Assembly (NCBI RefSeq): GCF_022761125.1
Contig: NZ_JAKWJR010000007.1
Location: forward strand, 1 to 64,000
Length of the DNA stretch: 64,000 nt
From: Nocardioides sp. SR21
GTDB lineage: Bacteria; Actinomycetota; Actinomycetes; Propionibacteriales; Nocardioidaceae
Direction of reading: 5' to 3'
The translations under genes were made by a program, and so were the position numbers. Below are positions 45,698 to 54,262 of the stretch, in pieces. Position 1 is the stretch's first letter, and every line of letters starts with the position of its first letter. Below the pieces are notes generated by a model. It was given only the letters and a program-made list of their open reading frames with translations. It was not told the DNA's origin and searched no databases.

Positions 45698-46600
45698 TCA
45701 GTCGGAGCGGTCGGTGGAATGTTCTCGACCTGCGCTGGGTGCCTCGCCCGAGCCGCCTTGGCGGGGGGTGGCGGCGTAGCTGGCGAGCAGGTTGAGCGCG
45801 TCGTGGGACGGGCTGTGCGGTTCGGCGACGTAGACCAGGAGGTTCTGACCCTGGTCGGGTGCCGGGAACGACTCGTAGGACAGGTCGAGGTCCCCGACCA
45901 CGGGGTGGTGGAGTCGTTTGGTCCCGGTGGCGTGAATGCGGACGTCGTGGGAGGCCCAGCGGGTCCGGAACTCCTCGCTGCGAGTGGAGAGCTCGCCGAT
46001 GAGGTCGGACAGGTTGCGGTCGTAGGGGTCGCTGCCGGCTTCGGCGCGCAGAATGGCGACGGTGTCGTCGGCTGCCTTGTCCCAGTCGCGGAGAAACTCC
46101 GAGGCGCGGGGGTCGAGGAAGGTGTACCTGGCGCTGTTGGGTTGCTCGTCGCCGGTGGCGAAGAACGGTGAGAACAAGGCCTTGCCGAGTGCGTTGCCGC
46201 CTAGGTGGTTCAGGCGGCCGTCGTGGACGATCGCGGGCGTTGCGGTGATGGCGTCGAGGACGTACTGGACGGTCGGCCGGATCCGCGGGACCGGGGTACG
46301 ACGCCGGGGTGCACGGGTGGCGCCGGAGGTACGGACCAGGTCGAGCAGGTGGCGGCGTTCGGCGTCGTCGAGCTGCAGCGCACTGGCGATGGCATCCAGG
46401 ATGCTCTCGGAGACCCCGGCGGCGTCGCCGCGTTCGAGGCGGGAGTAGTACTCCACGCTGACCCCGGCGAGCATCGCGACCTCGATCCGGCGTAGCCCTG
46501 GAACGCGGCGTCGCCCGGCCGGCGGCAGACCCGCCTGGGCGGGGGTGATCTTGGCGCGCCGTGACATCAGGAACTCACGGATCTCGGCTCGGTTGTCCAC
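45698..46600 (-). CDS. XRE-family HTH regulator with C-terminal ligand domain (MmyB-like)
   Basis: 300 aa from GTG 46600, giving the family start DNRAEIREFLMSRRAKITPA. HTH: RVPGLRRIEVAMLAGVSVEY then YSRLERGDAAGVSESIL. The MmyB-like ligand domain (about 110-270) includes RDWDKAADDTVAILRAEAGS, HHPVVGDLDLSYESF and LLVYVAEPHSPSHDAL. Members bind small ligands and commonly regulate a divergent SDR gene, as here (138-bp gap). It lies inside the accessory segment. Confidence 0.9.
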   Translation of the reverse strand: MDNRAEIREFLMSRRAKITPAQAGLPPAGRRRVPGLRRIEVAMLAGVSVEYYSRLERGDAAGVSESILDAIASALQLDDAERRHLLDLVRTSGATRAPRRRTPVPRIRPTVQYVLDAITATPAIVHDGRLNHLGGNALGKALFSPFFATGDEQPNSARYTFLDPRASEFLRDWDKAADDTVAILRAEAGSDPYDRNLSDLIGELSTRSEEFRTRWASHDVRIHATGTKRLHHPVVGDLDLSYESFPAPDQGQNLLVYVAEPHSPSHDALNLLASYAATPRQGGSGEAPSAGREHSTDRSD

Positions 46601-46738
46601 GCCACCCACGCTACGTGCGGTCAGCGGCGCGTGGGGTGCCCTGCTGGTGCACCCTTCAAGCGGGACTCCCACCCAGCTGAGCCCGGTGGTTCCGTAGGCG
46701 TTGACAGTGAATCGCAGACGATCTGAAGGACACCCCAC

Positions 46739-47584
46739 ATGACTGACAAGCAGGTCTGGCTCATCACCGGCGCAGGGCGCGGCATGGGCATCGACATCGC
46801 CCGGGCGGCGCTCGCCGCCGGCTACGCGGTCGTCGGCACGGCCCGCAGCGCCGCCAGCGTGACCACTGCGCTCGGCGAGCACGACGACCTCCTCGCGGTT
46901 CCGCTCGACGTCACCGAACCCGCGGCCGCCGAGGCTGCGATCGCGGCGACGGTCGGGCGCTTCGGGCGCCTCGACGTCGTCGTCAACAACGCCGGCAGCT
47001 TCTACGCCGGGTTCTTCGAGGAGATGGCGCCCGAGGACTTCCGCGCCCAGATCGAGTCCACCCTCTTCGGCCCGGTCAACGTCACCCGCGCTGCACTGCC
47101 GCAGATGCGTGCCCAGCGCTCCGGGCTGGTCGTGACCATCTCCTCGACCGCGGGCATCGCCTCGACCGGCGACTTCCTCACCGCATACGCCGCCTCGAAG
47201 TTCGGAGTTGAGGGTTTCATGGAGGCCCTGAGTACCGAGGTCGCCCCGTATGGGATCAAGACGATGCTGGTCGAGCCCGGCTTCTTCCGCACCGAGCTCC
47301 TCAGCGCTCAATCGACCAGCTACGCCGAGCCGACCATCGAGGACTACGCCGAGCGCACCCGTGCCACGGTCGCGGGCTGGCAGAGCATGGACGGCAAGCA
47401 GGGCGGCGACCCGGCCAAGCTCGCCGACGCCTTGGTCCAGCTCGTCGCCCTGGACGAGCCCCCGCTGCGGTTCGCCGCCGGCGCCGATGCCGTCGAGCTC
47501 TTCGAGACCAAGGCCCAGACCCTCCTCGCCCAGGCCAGCGCCCACCGCGAGCTGTCCAGCAGCCTCGGCCACGACGACGCCTGA
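46739..47584 (+). CDS. Short-chain dehydrogenase/reductase
   Basis: 281 aa. NAD(P) motif TGAGRGMGIDIARAAL, NNAGSFYAGF, Ser in TISSTAGIASTG and catalytic YxxxK in YAASKFGVEGF. It is of the classical type with an extended C-terminus (about 280 aa). It is likely regulated by the divergent XRE protein; substrate unknown. A TTGACA -35-like hexamer (46701) lies 38 bp upstream. Confidence 0.9.
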   Translation: MTDKQVWLITGAGRGMGIDIARAALAAGYAVVGTARSAASVTTALGEHDDLLAVPLDVTEPAAAEAAIAATVGRFGRLDVVVNNAGSFYAGFFEEMAPEDFRAQIESTLFGPVNVTRAALPQMRAQRSGLVVTISSTAGIASTGDFLTAYAASKFGVEGFMEALSTEVAPYGIKTMLVEPGFFRTELLSAQSTSYAEPTIEDYAERTRATVAGWQSMDGKQGGDPAKLADALVQLVALDEPPLRFAAGADAVELFETKAQTLLAQASAHRELSSSLGHDDA

Positions 47585-47682
47585 ACCACGACCACCACTC
47601 ATCCCTGGCGAGCACGACAGCGCCGACCTGGGGCGCCCTGCCCTGCCCACACGCACCTGACGACCGACTCGGAGCCATGCCC

Positions 47683-48237
47683 ATGAAGCACACCAGTCCC
47701 ATGAAGAGCCCCGCGTGGCTGGCAACCGCCGCCGCCCTGTCCGCCCTCGCCGCATGCTCCTCGACTAGTGACAACGAGCCCAGCACTGCCTCCAGCCCCA
47801 CGTCCACCGGAACAGGAGCCGGCAACACGTCTACCGCGAGCCCGATGACCTCCGGGCCGGCGAAGACGGCTGAGGCGAACACGTCCGGCACGCCCATCAC
47901 CATCACCGTCGGCGGCCGCACCGTCACAGCCACGCTCAACGACAGCGACGTCTCCCAGGACTTCATCGAGACGCTCCCAGTCACGCTGCCTTGGTACCGG
48001 AACTACAACATCGAGTTCATCACCGAGCTGGCGGCGCCGATGACCGAGACGGGGCCGTTCTACACCGACGTTCAGCCCGGCGACCTCGTCTACTACAACC
48101 CGATGGACAGCATCACCGTCATCTACGAAGAGACCAGCTCCGTTCCCACCCTCACGAAGATGGGTGAGGTCACCTCCGACCTCGCCATCTTCAGGAACCT
48201 GCCCGACAACGTCGAGATGCGGATCGAACTGGGATAG
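47683..48237 (+). CDS. Lipoprotein with cyclophilin-like domain
   Basis: 184 aa from ATG 47683 (GGAG eight bases upstream; ATG 47677 is two codons longer). Lipobox ALAAC with the modified Cys near residue 25, then a Ser/Thr-rich linker (SSTSDNEPSTASSPTSTGTG). The C-terminal 120 residues match the cyclophilin-like fold (ITITVGGRTVTATLNDSDVS, TLPVTLPWYRNYNIEF, GDLVYYNPMDSITVIYEETS, GEVTSDLAIF). Peptidyl-prolyl isomerase activity is not assured. Extracytoplasmic location. It may be cotranscribed with the SDR 98 bp upstream. Confidence 0.85.
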   Translation: MKHTSPMKSPAWLATAAALSALAACSSTSDNEPSTASSPTSTGTGAGNTSTASPMTSGPAKTAEANTSGTPITITVGGRTVTATLNDSDVSQDFIETLPVTLPWYRNYNIEFITELAAPMTETGPFYTDVQPGDLVYYNPMDSITVIYEETSSVPTLTKMGEVTSDLAIFRNLPDNVEMRIELG

Positions 48238-48311
48238 GCGGGGAACGATTGGATCTGCCGCGACCCGCGCGTCTGCCCCCTTCGAGTTCTTCAATGGCCT
48301 GCGGAGACGAC

Positions 48312-48344
48312 GATGGGCCCCACGTCGATGACGTGGGACCCATC
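48312..48344. terminator. Terminator hairpin after msrA
   Basis: GATGGG-C-CCCACGT pairs with ACGTGGG-A-CCCATC around a small loop. It lies just past the msrA stop (minus) and also after the lipoprotein gene (+). Confidence 0.82.
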
Positions 48345-48352
48345 GGTGAAGG

Positions 48353-49003
48353 TCAGGCGGTCGCCGGGAACTTCACGCCGGTGTTGGCGTGGCAGCGGTA
48401 GCCGAACGGGTTCTTCGCGAGGTACTGCTGGTGCATGTCCTCGGCGTAGTAGTACGGCGTCTCCGCGGCCGGCCGGATCTCGGTGGTGATGTCACCGAGG
48501 CGGCGCCGCTTCAGCTCGTCGCCGTACACCGTGGTCAGCTCGCGGGCGACCTGCTCCTGCTCGGGCGTCGTGTAGTAGATCGCCGAGCGGTACTGGGTGC
48601 CGACGTCGTTGCCCTGGCGGAAGCCCTGGGTCGGGTCGTGCACCTCGAAGAAGGTCTTCACCAGGTCGGCGAAGCTCACCTGGGTCGGGTCGAACACGAT
48701 CCGCACCGCCTCGGTGTGGTTGGTGCCGCCGCTGCAGACCTCGTCGTACGACGGGTTCGGCGTGGTGCCGCCGGCGTACCCGACGGAGGTCGAGTACACC
48801 CCCGGGACCTGCCAGTAGATCTCCTCCGCGCCCCAGAAGCAGCCGAGGCCGAAGAACGCGACCTCGTAGCCGTCGGGGATGTCTTCGGTCACCAGCGGCG
48901 CGTCCAGGACGCGGTGCTTCTCGGCGAGCGGGAAGTTCCGCTCGGTGCGGCCCGGCAGGGTCTGCTCCGGGGCGACCATCTGGGCCTTGCGGGTGAGGAA
49001 CAC
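48353..49003 (-). CDS. msrA: Peptide-methionine (S)-S-oxide reductase
   Basis: 216 aa from GTG 49003, with AGGAG upstream. Active site [20 protein letters not shown]; downstream [51 protein letters not shown] and the C-terminal [19 protein letters not shown]. It reduces methionine-S-sulfoxide in oxidised proteins using thioredoxin. Its last 82 bp (with stop) are duplicated at 45508. It is divergent from metB. Confidence 0.95.
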   Translation of the reverse strand: MFLTRKAQMVAPEQTLPGRTERNFPLAEKHRVLDAPLVTEDIPDGYEVAFFGLGCFWGAEEIYWQVPGVYSTSVGYAGGTTPNPSYDEVCSGGTNHTEAVRIVFDPTQVSFADLVKTFFEVHDPTQGFRQGNDVGTQYRSAIYYTTPEQEQVARELTTVYGDELKRRRLGDITTEIRPAAETPYYYAEDMHQQYLAKNPFGYRCHANTGVKFPATA

Positions 49004-49070
49004 GGACTCTCCTTCTGTCGGAGTGATGTTGCACAGTCTCCAACACCGGTGGTGGCCGTTCCGTTCCCGG

Positions 49071-49106
49071 CTGCGGGTTTCACCGGCTGACCGGTGACAC
49101 CCGCAG
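49071..49106 (+). promoter_or_regulatory. Strong leader hairpin upstream of metB
   Basis: CTGCGGGT-TT-CACCGG-CTGA-CCGGTG-AC-ACCCGCAG: an 8-bp and a 6-bp stem separated by a symmetric internal loop and closed by CTGA. It ends 17 bp before the metB ATG in the 120-bp divergent gap with msrA. It could attenuate or regulate metB; no known riboswitch is recognised. Confidence 0.6.
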
Positions 49107-49123
49107 GCAGATAGCCTCGGAGG

Positions 49124-50290
49124 ATGAGCGAGCAGCAGCACAGGAACAAGTCGGGCTTCGAGACGCGTGCGATCCACGCGGGCTACGAGCCGGACGCCGC
49201 GACGGGTGCGGTGATCCCGCCGATCTACGCGACCAGCACCTACAAGCAGGACGGCGTGGGCGGTCTCCGCGGCGGCTACGAGTACAGCCGCTCCGCGAAC
49301 CCCACCCGCACCGCGCTCGAGGGCAACATCGCGGCACTGGAGGAGGGGGAGCGCGGCTTCGCGTTCGCCTCCGGCCTGGCCGCCGAGGACACCCTGATCC
49401 GCAGCGTGTGCCGTCCCGGCGACCACGTGGTCATCCCCGACGACGCGTACGGCGGCACGTTCCGCCTGTTCGACAAGGTCGAGAAGGTGTGGGGCCTCGA
49501 CCACAGCCCCGCCGCCGTCTCGGACCTCGACGCGGTCGCGGCCGCGATCCGTCCCGGTGTGACCAGGCTCGTCTGGGTCGAGACCCCGACGAACCCGCTG
49601 CTCAACATCGGCGACATCGCCGCGCTGGCCAACCTCGCCCACGACGCGGGCGCGCTGCTGGTCGTCGACAACACGTTCGCGTCGCCGTACCTCCAGCAGC
49701 CGCTGACCCTCGGCGCGGACGCCGTCGTGCACTCCACCACGAAGTACTGCGGCGGCCACTCCGACGTCGTCGGCGGCGCCCTCGTGGTCAAGGACCTCGA
49801 CCTCGCCGAGAAGGTCGCCTTCCACCAGAACGCGATGGGCGCAGTGGCCGGTCCGTTCGACTCCTGGCTGACCCTGCGCGGGCTCAAGACCCTCGCGGTC
49901 CGCATGGACCGGCACTGCGACAACGCCGAGAAGGTCGTCGAGTTCCTCTGCAGCCACCCGAAGGTCGGCGACGTGATCTACCCCGGCCTCGAGACCCACC
50001 CCGGTCACGAGGTCGCGCAGCGGCAGATGAAGCGCTTCGGCGGGATGGTGTCGTTCCGCGTCACCGGCGGCGAGTCCCACGCGCTGCAGGTCTGCGAGCG
50101 CACCGAGGTGTTCACGCTGGGCGAGTCCCTCGGCGGCGTCGAGTCGCTGATCGAGCACCCCGGCCGGATGACCCACGCCAGCGTCGCCGGCACCGACCTC
50201 GAGGTCCCGGCGGACCTGGTCCGGCTCAGCGTCGGCATCGAGACCGCCGACGACCTCATCGCCGACCTCGAGCGCGCGCTCGGTGGATGA
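49124..50290 (+). CDS. metB: Cystathionine gamma-synthase/lyase
   Basis: 388 aa. Cys/Met metabolism PLP enzyme: GFETRAIHAGYEPDAATGAV, IPPIYATSTYKQDGVGGLRG, YEYSRSANPTRTALEG, and PLP lysine in VHSTTKYCGGHSDVVGGALV. It either forms cystathionine from O-succinyl/acetyl-homoserine and cysteine or cleaves cystathionine; the two cannot be told apart from sequence. The SD (GGAGG) is almost touching the ATG. It is coupled by overlap to the MutL-like gene. Confidence 0.92.
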   Translation: MSEQQHRNKSGFETRAIHAGYEPDAATGAVIPPIYATSTYKQDGVGGLRGGYEYSRSANPTRTALEGNIAALEEGERGFAFASGLAAEDTLIRSVCRPGDHVVIPDDAYGGTFRLFDKVEKVWGLDHSPAAVSDLDAVAAAIRPGVTRLVWVETPTNPLLNIGDIAALANLAHDAGALLVVDNTFASPYLQQPLTLGADAVVHSTTKYCGGHSDVVGGALVVKDLDLAEKVAFHQNAMGAVAGPFDSWLTLRGLKTLAVRMDRHCDNAEKVVEFLCSHPKVGDVIYPGLETHPGHEVAQRQMKRFGGMVSFRVTGGESHALQVCERTEVFTLGESLGGVESLIEHPGRMTHASVAGTDLEVPADLVRLSVGIETADDLIADLERALGG

Positions 50291-51599
50291 GCCTGTCGAC
50301 ACCGAAGGCGCGGTGGTCTGCGTCGACTTCGGGTCGACGTTCACCAAGGCGGTGCTGGTCGACCTGGCCGGCGGCCGCATCGTCGCTTCCGCCAGCCACC
50401 CGACCACGATCGAGTCGGACGTCCTCGACGGGTACGACGCCTGCCTGATCGCCCTGGCCGAGCAGGACCCGCGGGCCGCGGGCGCCGAGGTGCTGGCCTG
50501 CTCGAGCGCCGGCGGCGGACTGCGGATCGCGGTCGTCGGCAACGAGGAGCTGGTGACCGCCGAGGCCGGGCGCCGGGTCGCGCTCTCCAGCGGCGGCAAG
50601 GTCGTCAGCGTCGTCGCGATGGCGTCCGGCGGCCTGTCCGACCTGAACGACCCCGACGTCGTCCTGCTGACCGGCGGCACCGACGGCGGCAACAGCGAGG
50701 TGCTGCTCGAGGCCGCCCGGCAGCTGGCCACGACGTGGCGCGGCCCGGTGGTGGTCGCGGGCAACGTCGACGCGCAGGCCGAGGTCGCGGCGATCCTGCA
50801 GCACCTGCCGCACGTCCTCACCGACAACGTCGTGCCGAAGATCGGCGTGCTCGCCCCCGAGGGGGCGCGGGCGGCGATCCGTGAGGTGTTCCTGGCGCAC
50901 GTGATCGGCGGCAAGCACCTCAGCGGGCGGGCGGACTTCACGAGCATGGTGCGCGGCGCCACGCCCGACGTCGTCCTGACCGGGGTCGAGCTGCTCGCCG
51001 AGACCGCCGGCGACGTCGTGGTCGTCGACGTCGGTGGCGCCACGACCGACGTCCACTCGGTCGTCGACCTCGACCCCGACTCCATCGGTCGCGAGGTCGT
51101 CGCCACGACCCGGGTGACCCGCACGGTCGAGGGTGATCTCGGCATGCGCTGGTCCGCGCTCACCACCGTCGCCGAGCACCCCGAGCTCGCGGCCGCCGCG
51201 CAGCGACGCCACGACGACCCGGGCTTCCTGCCCGGCGACGACACCGAGCGGGACGCCGACGAGGCGATCGCCCGGCTCGCGGTCGGTACGGCGCTGCGGC
51301 GACACGCCGGCCGGAGCAAGGTCGTGGTCAGCCCCGAGGGCCGGGTCGTCGAGCGCACCGGCAAGGACCTGCGCGAGGTCGACCTGCTCGTGGGGTCCGG
51401 GGGAGTGCTGCGCAACGGCCGCCCCGGCGTCGCGGAGCGGGTGCTCTCCGGCAGCACCGGCGAGATCGACGGCGGCTGGCAGCTGCCGCGCGCGCCGCGC
51501 GTCGTGGTGGACGCCGACTACGTCCTCGCCGCGGTCGGACTGCTCGCGGCGGAGCATCCCGAGGTCGCCCGGATGCTGGCGGTTAGCCTGTCGCCGTGA
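50283..51599 (+). CDS. MutL/GlmL-like ASKHA protein (glutamate mutase-associated)
   Basis: 438 aa from GTG 50283. Actin-like ATPase motifs: AVVCVDFGSTFTKAVLVDLA, SSAGGGLRIAVVG, VLLTGGTDGGN and VVVVDVGGATTDVHSVVDLD. It matches the MutL (GlmL) family normally encoded with adenosylcobalamin-dependent glutamate mutase subunits, where it is thought to aid enzyme reactivation. No mutase gene is in the window. It is coupled to metB and the AI-2E gene, so its partner may be elsewhere or different. Confidence 0.87.
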   Translation: MDEPVDTEGAVVCVDFGSTFTKAVLVDLAGGRIVASASHPTTIESDVLDGYDACLIALAEQDPRAAGAEVLACSSAGGGLRIAVVGNEELVTAEAGRRVALSSGGKVVSVVAMASGGLSDLNDPDVVLLTGGTDGGNSEVLLEAARQLATTWRGPVVVAGNVDAQAEVAAILQHLPHVLTDNVVPKIGVLAPEGARAAIREVFLAHVIGGKHLSGRADFTSMVRGATPDVVLTGVELLAETAGDVVVVDVGGATTDVHSVVDLDPDSIGREVVATTRVTRTVEGDLGMRWSALTTVAEHPELAAAAQRRHDDPGFLPGDDTERDADEAIARLAVGTALRRHAGRSKVVVSPEGRVVERTGKDLREVDLLVGSGGVLRNGRPGVAERVLSGSTGEIDGGWQLPRAPRVVVDADYVLAAVGLLAAEHPEVARMLAVSLSP

Positions 51600-52948
51600 G
51601 CAACGACGCTGACGGCCCTGAGGTCGGTCCGGACGACGACGCGGGTCATCGACGCCGTCTCCCCCATATCCACCTGCGGCACCGGCCGGGCGCCGGCGAC
51701 GAGTCGGACGAGCGCATCACGGCGCGGCTCGCCCACCAGTGGTCCGCGGGTCGCGCCGAGCGCGAGCGCCGCTCGCACCCGGCGCCGGTCACCGGCGGCG
51801 CGTCCAACTTCACCCGCGCCCAGGTCCCCTGGGGCGTCGACCTCGCCGCGGCCTGGGCGTGGCGGCTCCTGGTCATCGCGGTGGCGGCGTACGTCATCCT
51901 CTGGCTGGTCGCGTTCTTCGCGGTCATCGCCGTGCCGGTCGCGATCGCGCTGCTGATCACGGCGCTCGCCATCCCGCTGGTCGACGGCCTGCAACGGGTC
52001 GGCCTGCCGCGCGGGCTGTCCGCGCTGGTCGTGGTGCTCCTGGGCATCCTGTTCGTCGTCGCGATGCTGTCGTTCGCCGGCCAGCAGGTGGCGACCGGCG
52101 GCTCGGACCTCGCGAACCAGGCCTCGGCGGGTCTCGGCGAGATCCGCGACTGGCTGCGCGACGGGCCGTTGCACGCCAGCGACTCGCAGATCAACGAGTG
52201 GCTGAACCGCGCCCAGCAGTCGCTCGAGGACGCCGGCGCGAACATCGACGCGGGCAGCGTGACGGAGGTCGGCACGGCCGTCGGCCACGTGTTCGCGGGC
52301 TTCTTCATCGTGCTGTTCTCGACGTACTTCTTCATGGCCGACGGCGAGCGGATCTGGGCCTGGATGGTCCGGATCGCGCCGCGCGCCGCCCGCCCGCACG
52401 TCGACAGCTCCGGCCGGGTCGCGTGGATCTCGCTCACCCAGTTCGTGCGGGCCACCGTGATCGTCGCGGCCGTCGACGCGATCGGCATCATGATCGGCGC
52501 CGCGATCCTGCAGGTCCCGTTCGTGCTCGCGATCGGCGTGCTGGTGTTCCTCGGCGCGTTCGTCCCGATGATCGGGGCGACCATCGCCGGCACCGTCGCG
52601 GTGCTCGTGGCGCTGGTCGACCAGGGACCGATCACCGCGCTGCTGATGCTCGGCGTCGTGATCCTCGTGCAGCAGATCGAGGGCCACATCCTGCAGCCGT
52701 TCCTGATGGGCCGGTGGGTCTCGGTCCACCCGCTCGGCGTGATCATCGCGATCGGCTGCGGCGTGATCGTCGCGGGCATCGCGGGCGCGCTCGTCGCCGT
52801 GCCGCTCGCCGCGTCGCTGAACGCTGTCATCCAGCACCTCGCCGCCAACACCTCTCCGGGCGACGACCCGGTCGAGGAGCTGGCGGAGGACTATGAGGAG
52901 ACCGGGGCCATCGTGGACGTCGAGCAGGAGGAGGACCGCGATGAGTGA
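51596..52948 (+). CDS. AI-2E family (PerM-type) membrane transporter
   Basis: 450 aa from GTG 51596. An Arg/His-rich cytoplasmic head of about 85 residues precedes paired helices (WRLLVIAVAAYVILWLVAFF, AVIAVPVAIALLITALAIPL, GLSALVVVLLGILFVVAMLS), an extracytoplasmic helical domain, and the C-terminal group with FVPMIGATIAGTVAVLVALV, GHILQPFLMGRWVSVHPLGV. The family includes AI-2 exporters and Na+/H+ antiporters; substrate is unknown. Acidic tail. It overlaps the threonine ammonia-lyase gene by 8 bases. Confidence 0.9.
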   Translation: MSNDADGPEVGPDDDAGHRRRLPHIHLRHRPGAGDESDERITARLAHQWSAGRAERERRSHPAPVTGGASNFTRAQVPWGVDLAAAWAWRLLVIAVAAYVILWLVAFFAVIAVPVAIALLITALAIPLVDGLQRVGLPRGLSALVVVLLGILFVVAMLSFAGQQVATGGSDLANQASAGLGEIRDWLRDGPLHASDSQINEWLNRAQQSLEDAGANIDAGSVTEVGTAVGHVFAGFFIVLFSTYFFMADGERIWAWMVRIAPRAARPHVDSSGRVAWISLTQFVRATVIVAAVDAIGIMIGAAILQVPFVLAIGVLVFLGAFVPMIGATIAGTVAVLVALVDQGPITALLMLGVVILVQQIEGHILQPFLMGRWVSVHPLGVIIAIGCGVIVAGIAGALVAVPLAASLNAVIQHLAANTSPGDDPVEELAEDYEETGAIVDVEQEEDRDE

Positions 52949-54155
52949 GGTTCCCACCGTCGGTCTCGCCGACATCCAGGCCGCGCGCGAGGTGCTCCGG
53001 GGTGTCGCGATCGAGACGCCGATGGAGGAGTCGCGCTGGCTCTCCGCACTCGCCGGCGGCCCGGTGTCGCTGAAGTGCGAGAACCTCCAGCGCACCGGCT
53101 CGTTCAAGGCCCGGGGCGCCTACCTGCGGATCTCGCGGCTCTCGCCCGAGGAGCGCGCGCACGGGGTGGTCGCGGCGTCGGCCGGCAACCACGCCCAGGG
53201 CGTCGCGCTCGCCGCGCAGATGCTCGGCATCCGGGCGACGATCTTCATGCCCGAGGGCGCACCGATCCCGAAGGAGAAGGCGACCCGGGGGTACGGCGCG
53301 GACGTGTCGTTCCACGGCCGCTACCTCGAGGACGCGCTGGCGGAGGCGACGGCGTTCGCCGAGCGCACGGGCGCGGTGCTGATCCACCCCTTCGACCACG
53401 CCGACATCGTCGCGGGGCAGGGCACGTGCGGGCTCGAGATCCTCGAGCAGGCGCCCGACGTGAAGACCGTGCTGGTCTCGCTGGGTGGCGGCGGCCTGCT
53501 CGGAGGCGTCGCGATCGCGGTGAAGGCGCTGCGCCCCGACGTGCGGGTGATCGGCGTCCAGGCGGCCCAGGCCGCGGCGTACCCCGCCTCGCTCGCGGCC
53601 GGTCAGCCGGTGAAGCTGGAGTCGATGAGCACGATGGCCGACGGCATCGCGGTCGGGCTGCCCGGCCAGATCACGTTCGCGGCCGTGCGCGACCACGTCG
53701 ACGAGATCGTCACCGTCTCCGAGGAGTCGCTCTCCCGCGCGGTGCTCGCCGTGCTCGAGCGCGCCAAGATGGTCGTCGAGCCGGCCGGCGCGGCCGCGGT
53801 CGCGGCGCTGCTCGACCACCCCGACGCCTTCGAGACGCCCGCGGTCGCGGTGCTCTCCGGCGGCAACATCGACCCGCTGCTGCTCGGCAAGGTGATCCGG
53901 CACGGCATGTCCGCGGCCGGGCGCTACCTCAACCTGCGCGTCTGCATCCCGGACCTGCCCGGCGGGCTGGCCGAGCTGCTCGGCGACATCTCCGCGGTCG
54001 GGGCCAACGTGCTCGAGGTCGTCCACGAGCGGATCTCGCCGTCCCTGCACCTCCACGAGGTGGAGGTGCACCTCCAGCTGGAGACGCGCGGCGAGCCCCA
54101 CACGGAGCAGCTGTTGTACCGGCTGCGCGAGCGGGGCTACCGCGTCTACGACTGA
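52941..54155 (+). CDS. ilvA: Threonine ammonia-lyase
   Basis: 404 aa from ATG 52941. PLP fold-type II: LKCENLQRTGSFKARGAYLR (Schiff-base lysine), ASAGNHAQGVALAAQMLG, SLGGGGLLGGVAIAVKAL and SGGNIDPLLLGKVIRHGMSA. The C-terminal ACT-like domain (LNLRVCIPDLPGGLAELLGD) gives allosteric control. It makes 2-oxobutanoate from threonine for isoleucine or catabolism. Single short ACT domain favours the catabolic-type enzyme, so the symbol could also be tdcB. Confidence 0.93.
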   Translation: MSEVPTVGLADIQAAREVLRGVAIETPMEESRWLSALAGGPVSLKCENLQRTGSFKARGAYLRISRLSPEERAHGVVAASAGNHAQGVALAAQMLGIRATIFMPEGAPIPKEKATRGYGADVSFHGRYLEDALAEATAFAERTGAVLIHPFDHADIVAGQGTCGLEILEQAPDVKTVLVSLGGGGLLGGVAIAVKALRPDVRVIGVQAAQAAAYPASLAAGQPVKLESMSTMADGIAVGLPGQITFAAVRDHVDEIVTVSEESLSRAVLAVLERAKMVVEPAGAAAVAALLDHPDAFETPAVAVLSGGNIDPLLLGKVIRHGMSAAGRYLNLRVCIPDLPGGLAELLGDISAVGANVLEVVHERISPSLHLHEVEVHLQLETRGEPHTEQLLYRLRERGYRVYD

Positions 54156-54262
54156 GTGCCGACGCGCTGGCTCACTGGGCCCCGACACGCGGGTCGCGAC
54201 GTCGCGAGCTCAGCCGTGCCGCTCGCCCGACCGCCATCAGCGGATCCGCTGACGCGTCTCCG

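Larger units (their letters stand above)
45508..48432. mobile_element. Accessory segment flanked by duplicated msrA 3' ends
   Basis: About 2.8 kb between direct repeats 45508-45589 and 48351-48432 (82 bp identical; related hairpins extend the similarity on the far side). Contents: XRE regulator, SDR and a lipoprotein. No integrase or transposase is present, so a recombination event is likelier than a self-mobile element. Confidence 0.7.

Noticed and set aside
49004..49123. Known SAM or T-box riboswitch upstream of metB
   Set aside because: Apart from the hairpin the gap lacks the conserved cores of those riboswitches.
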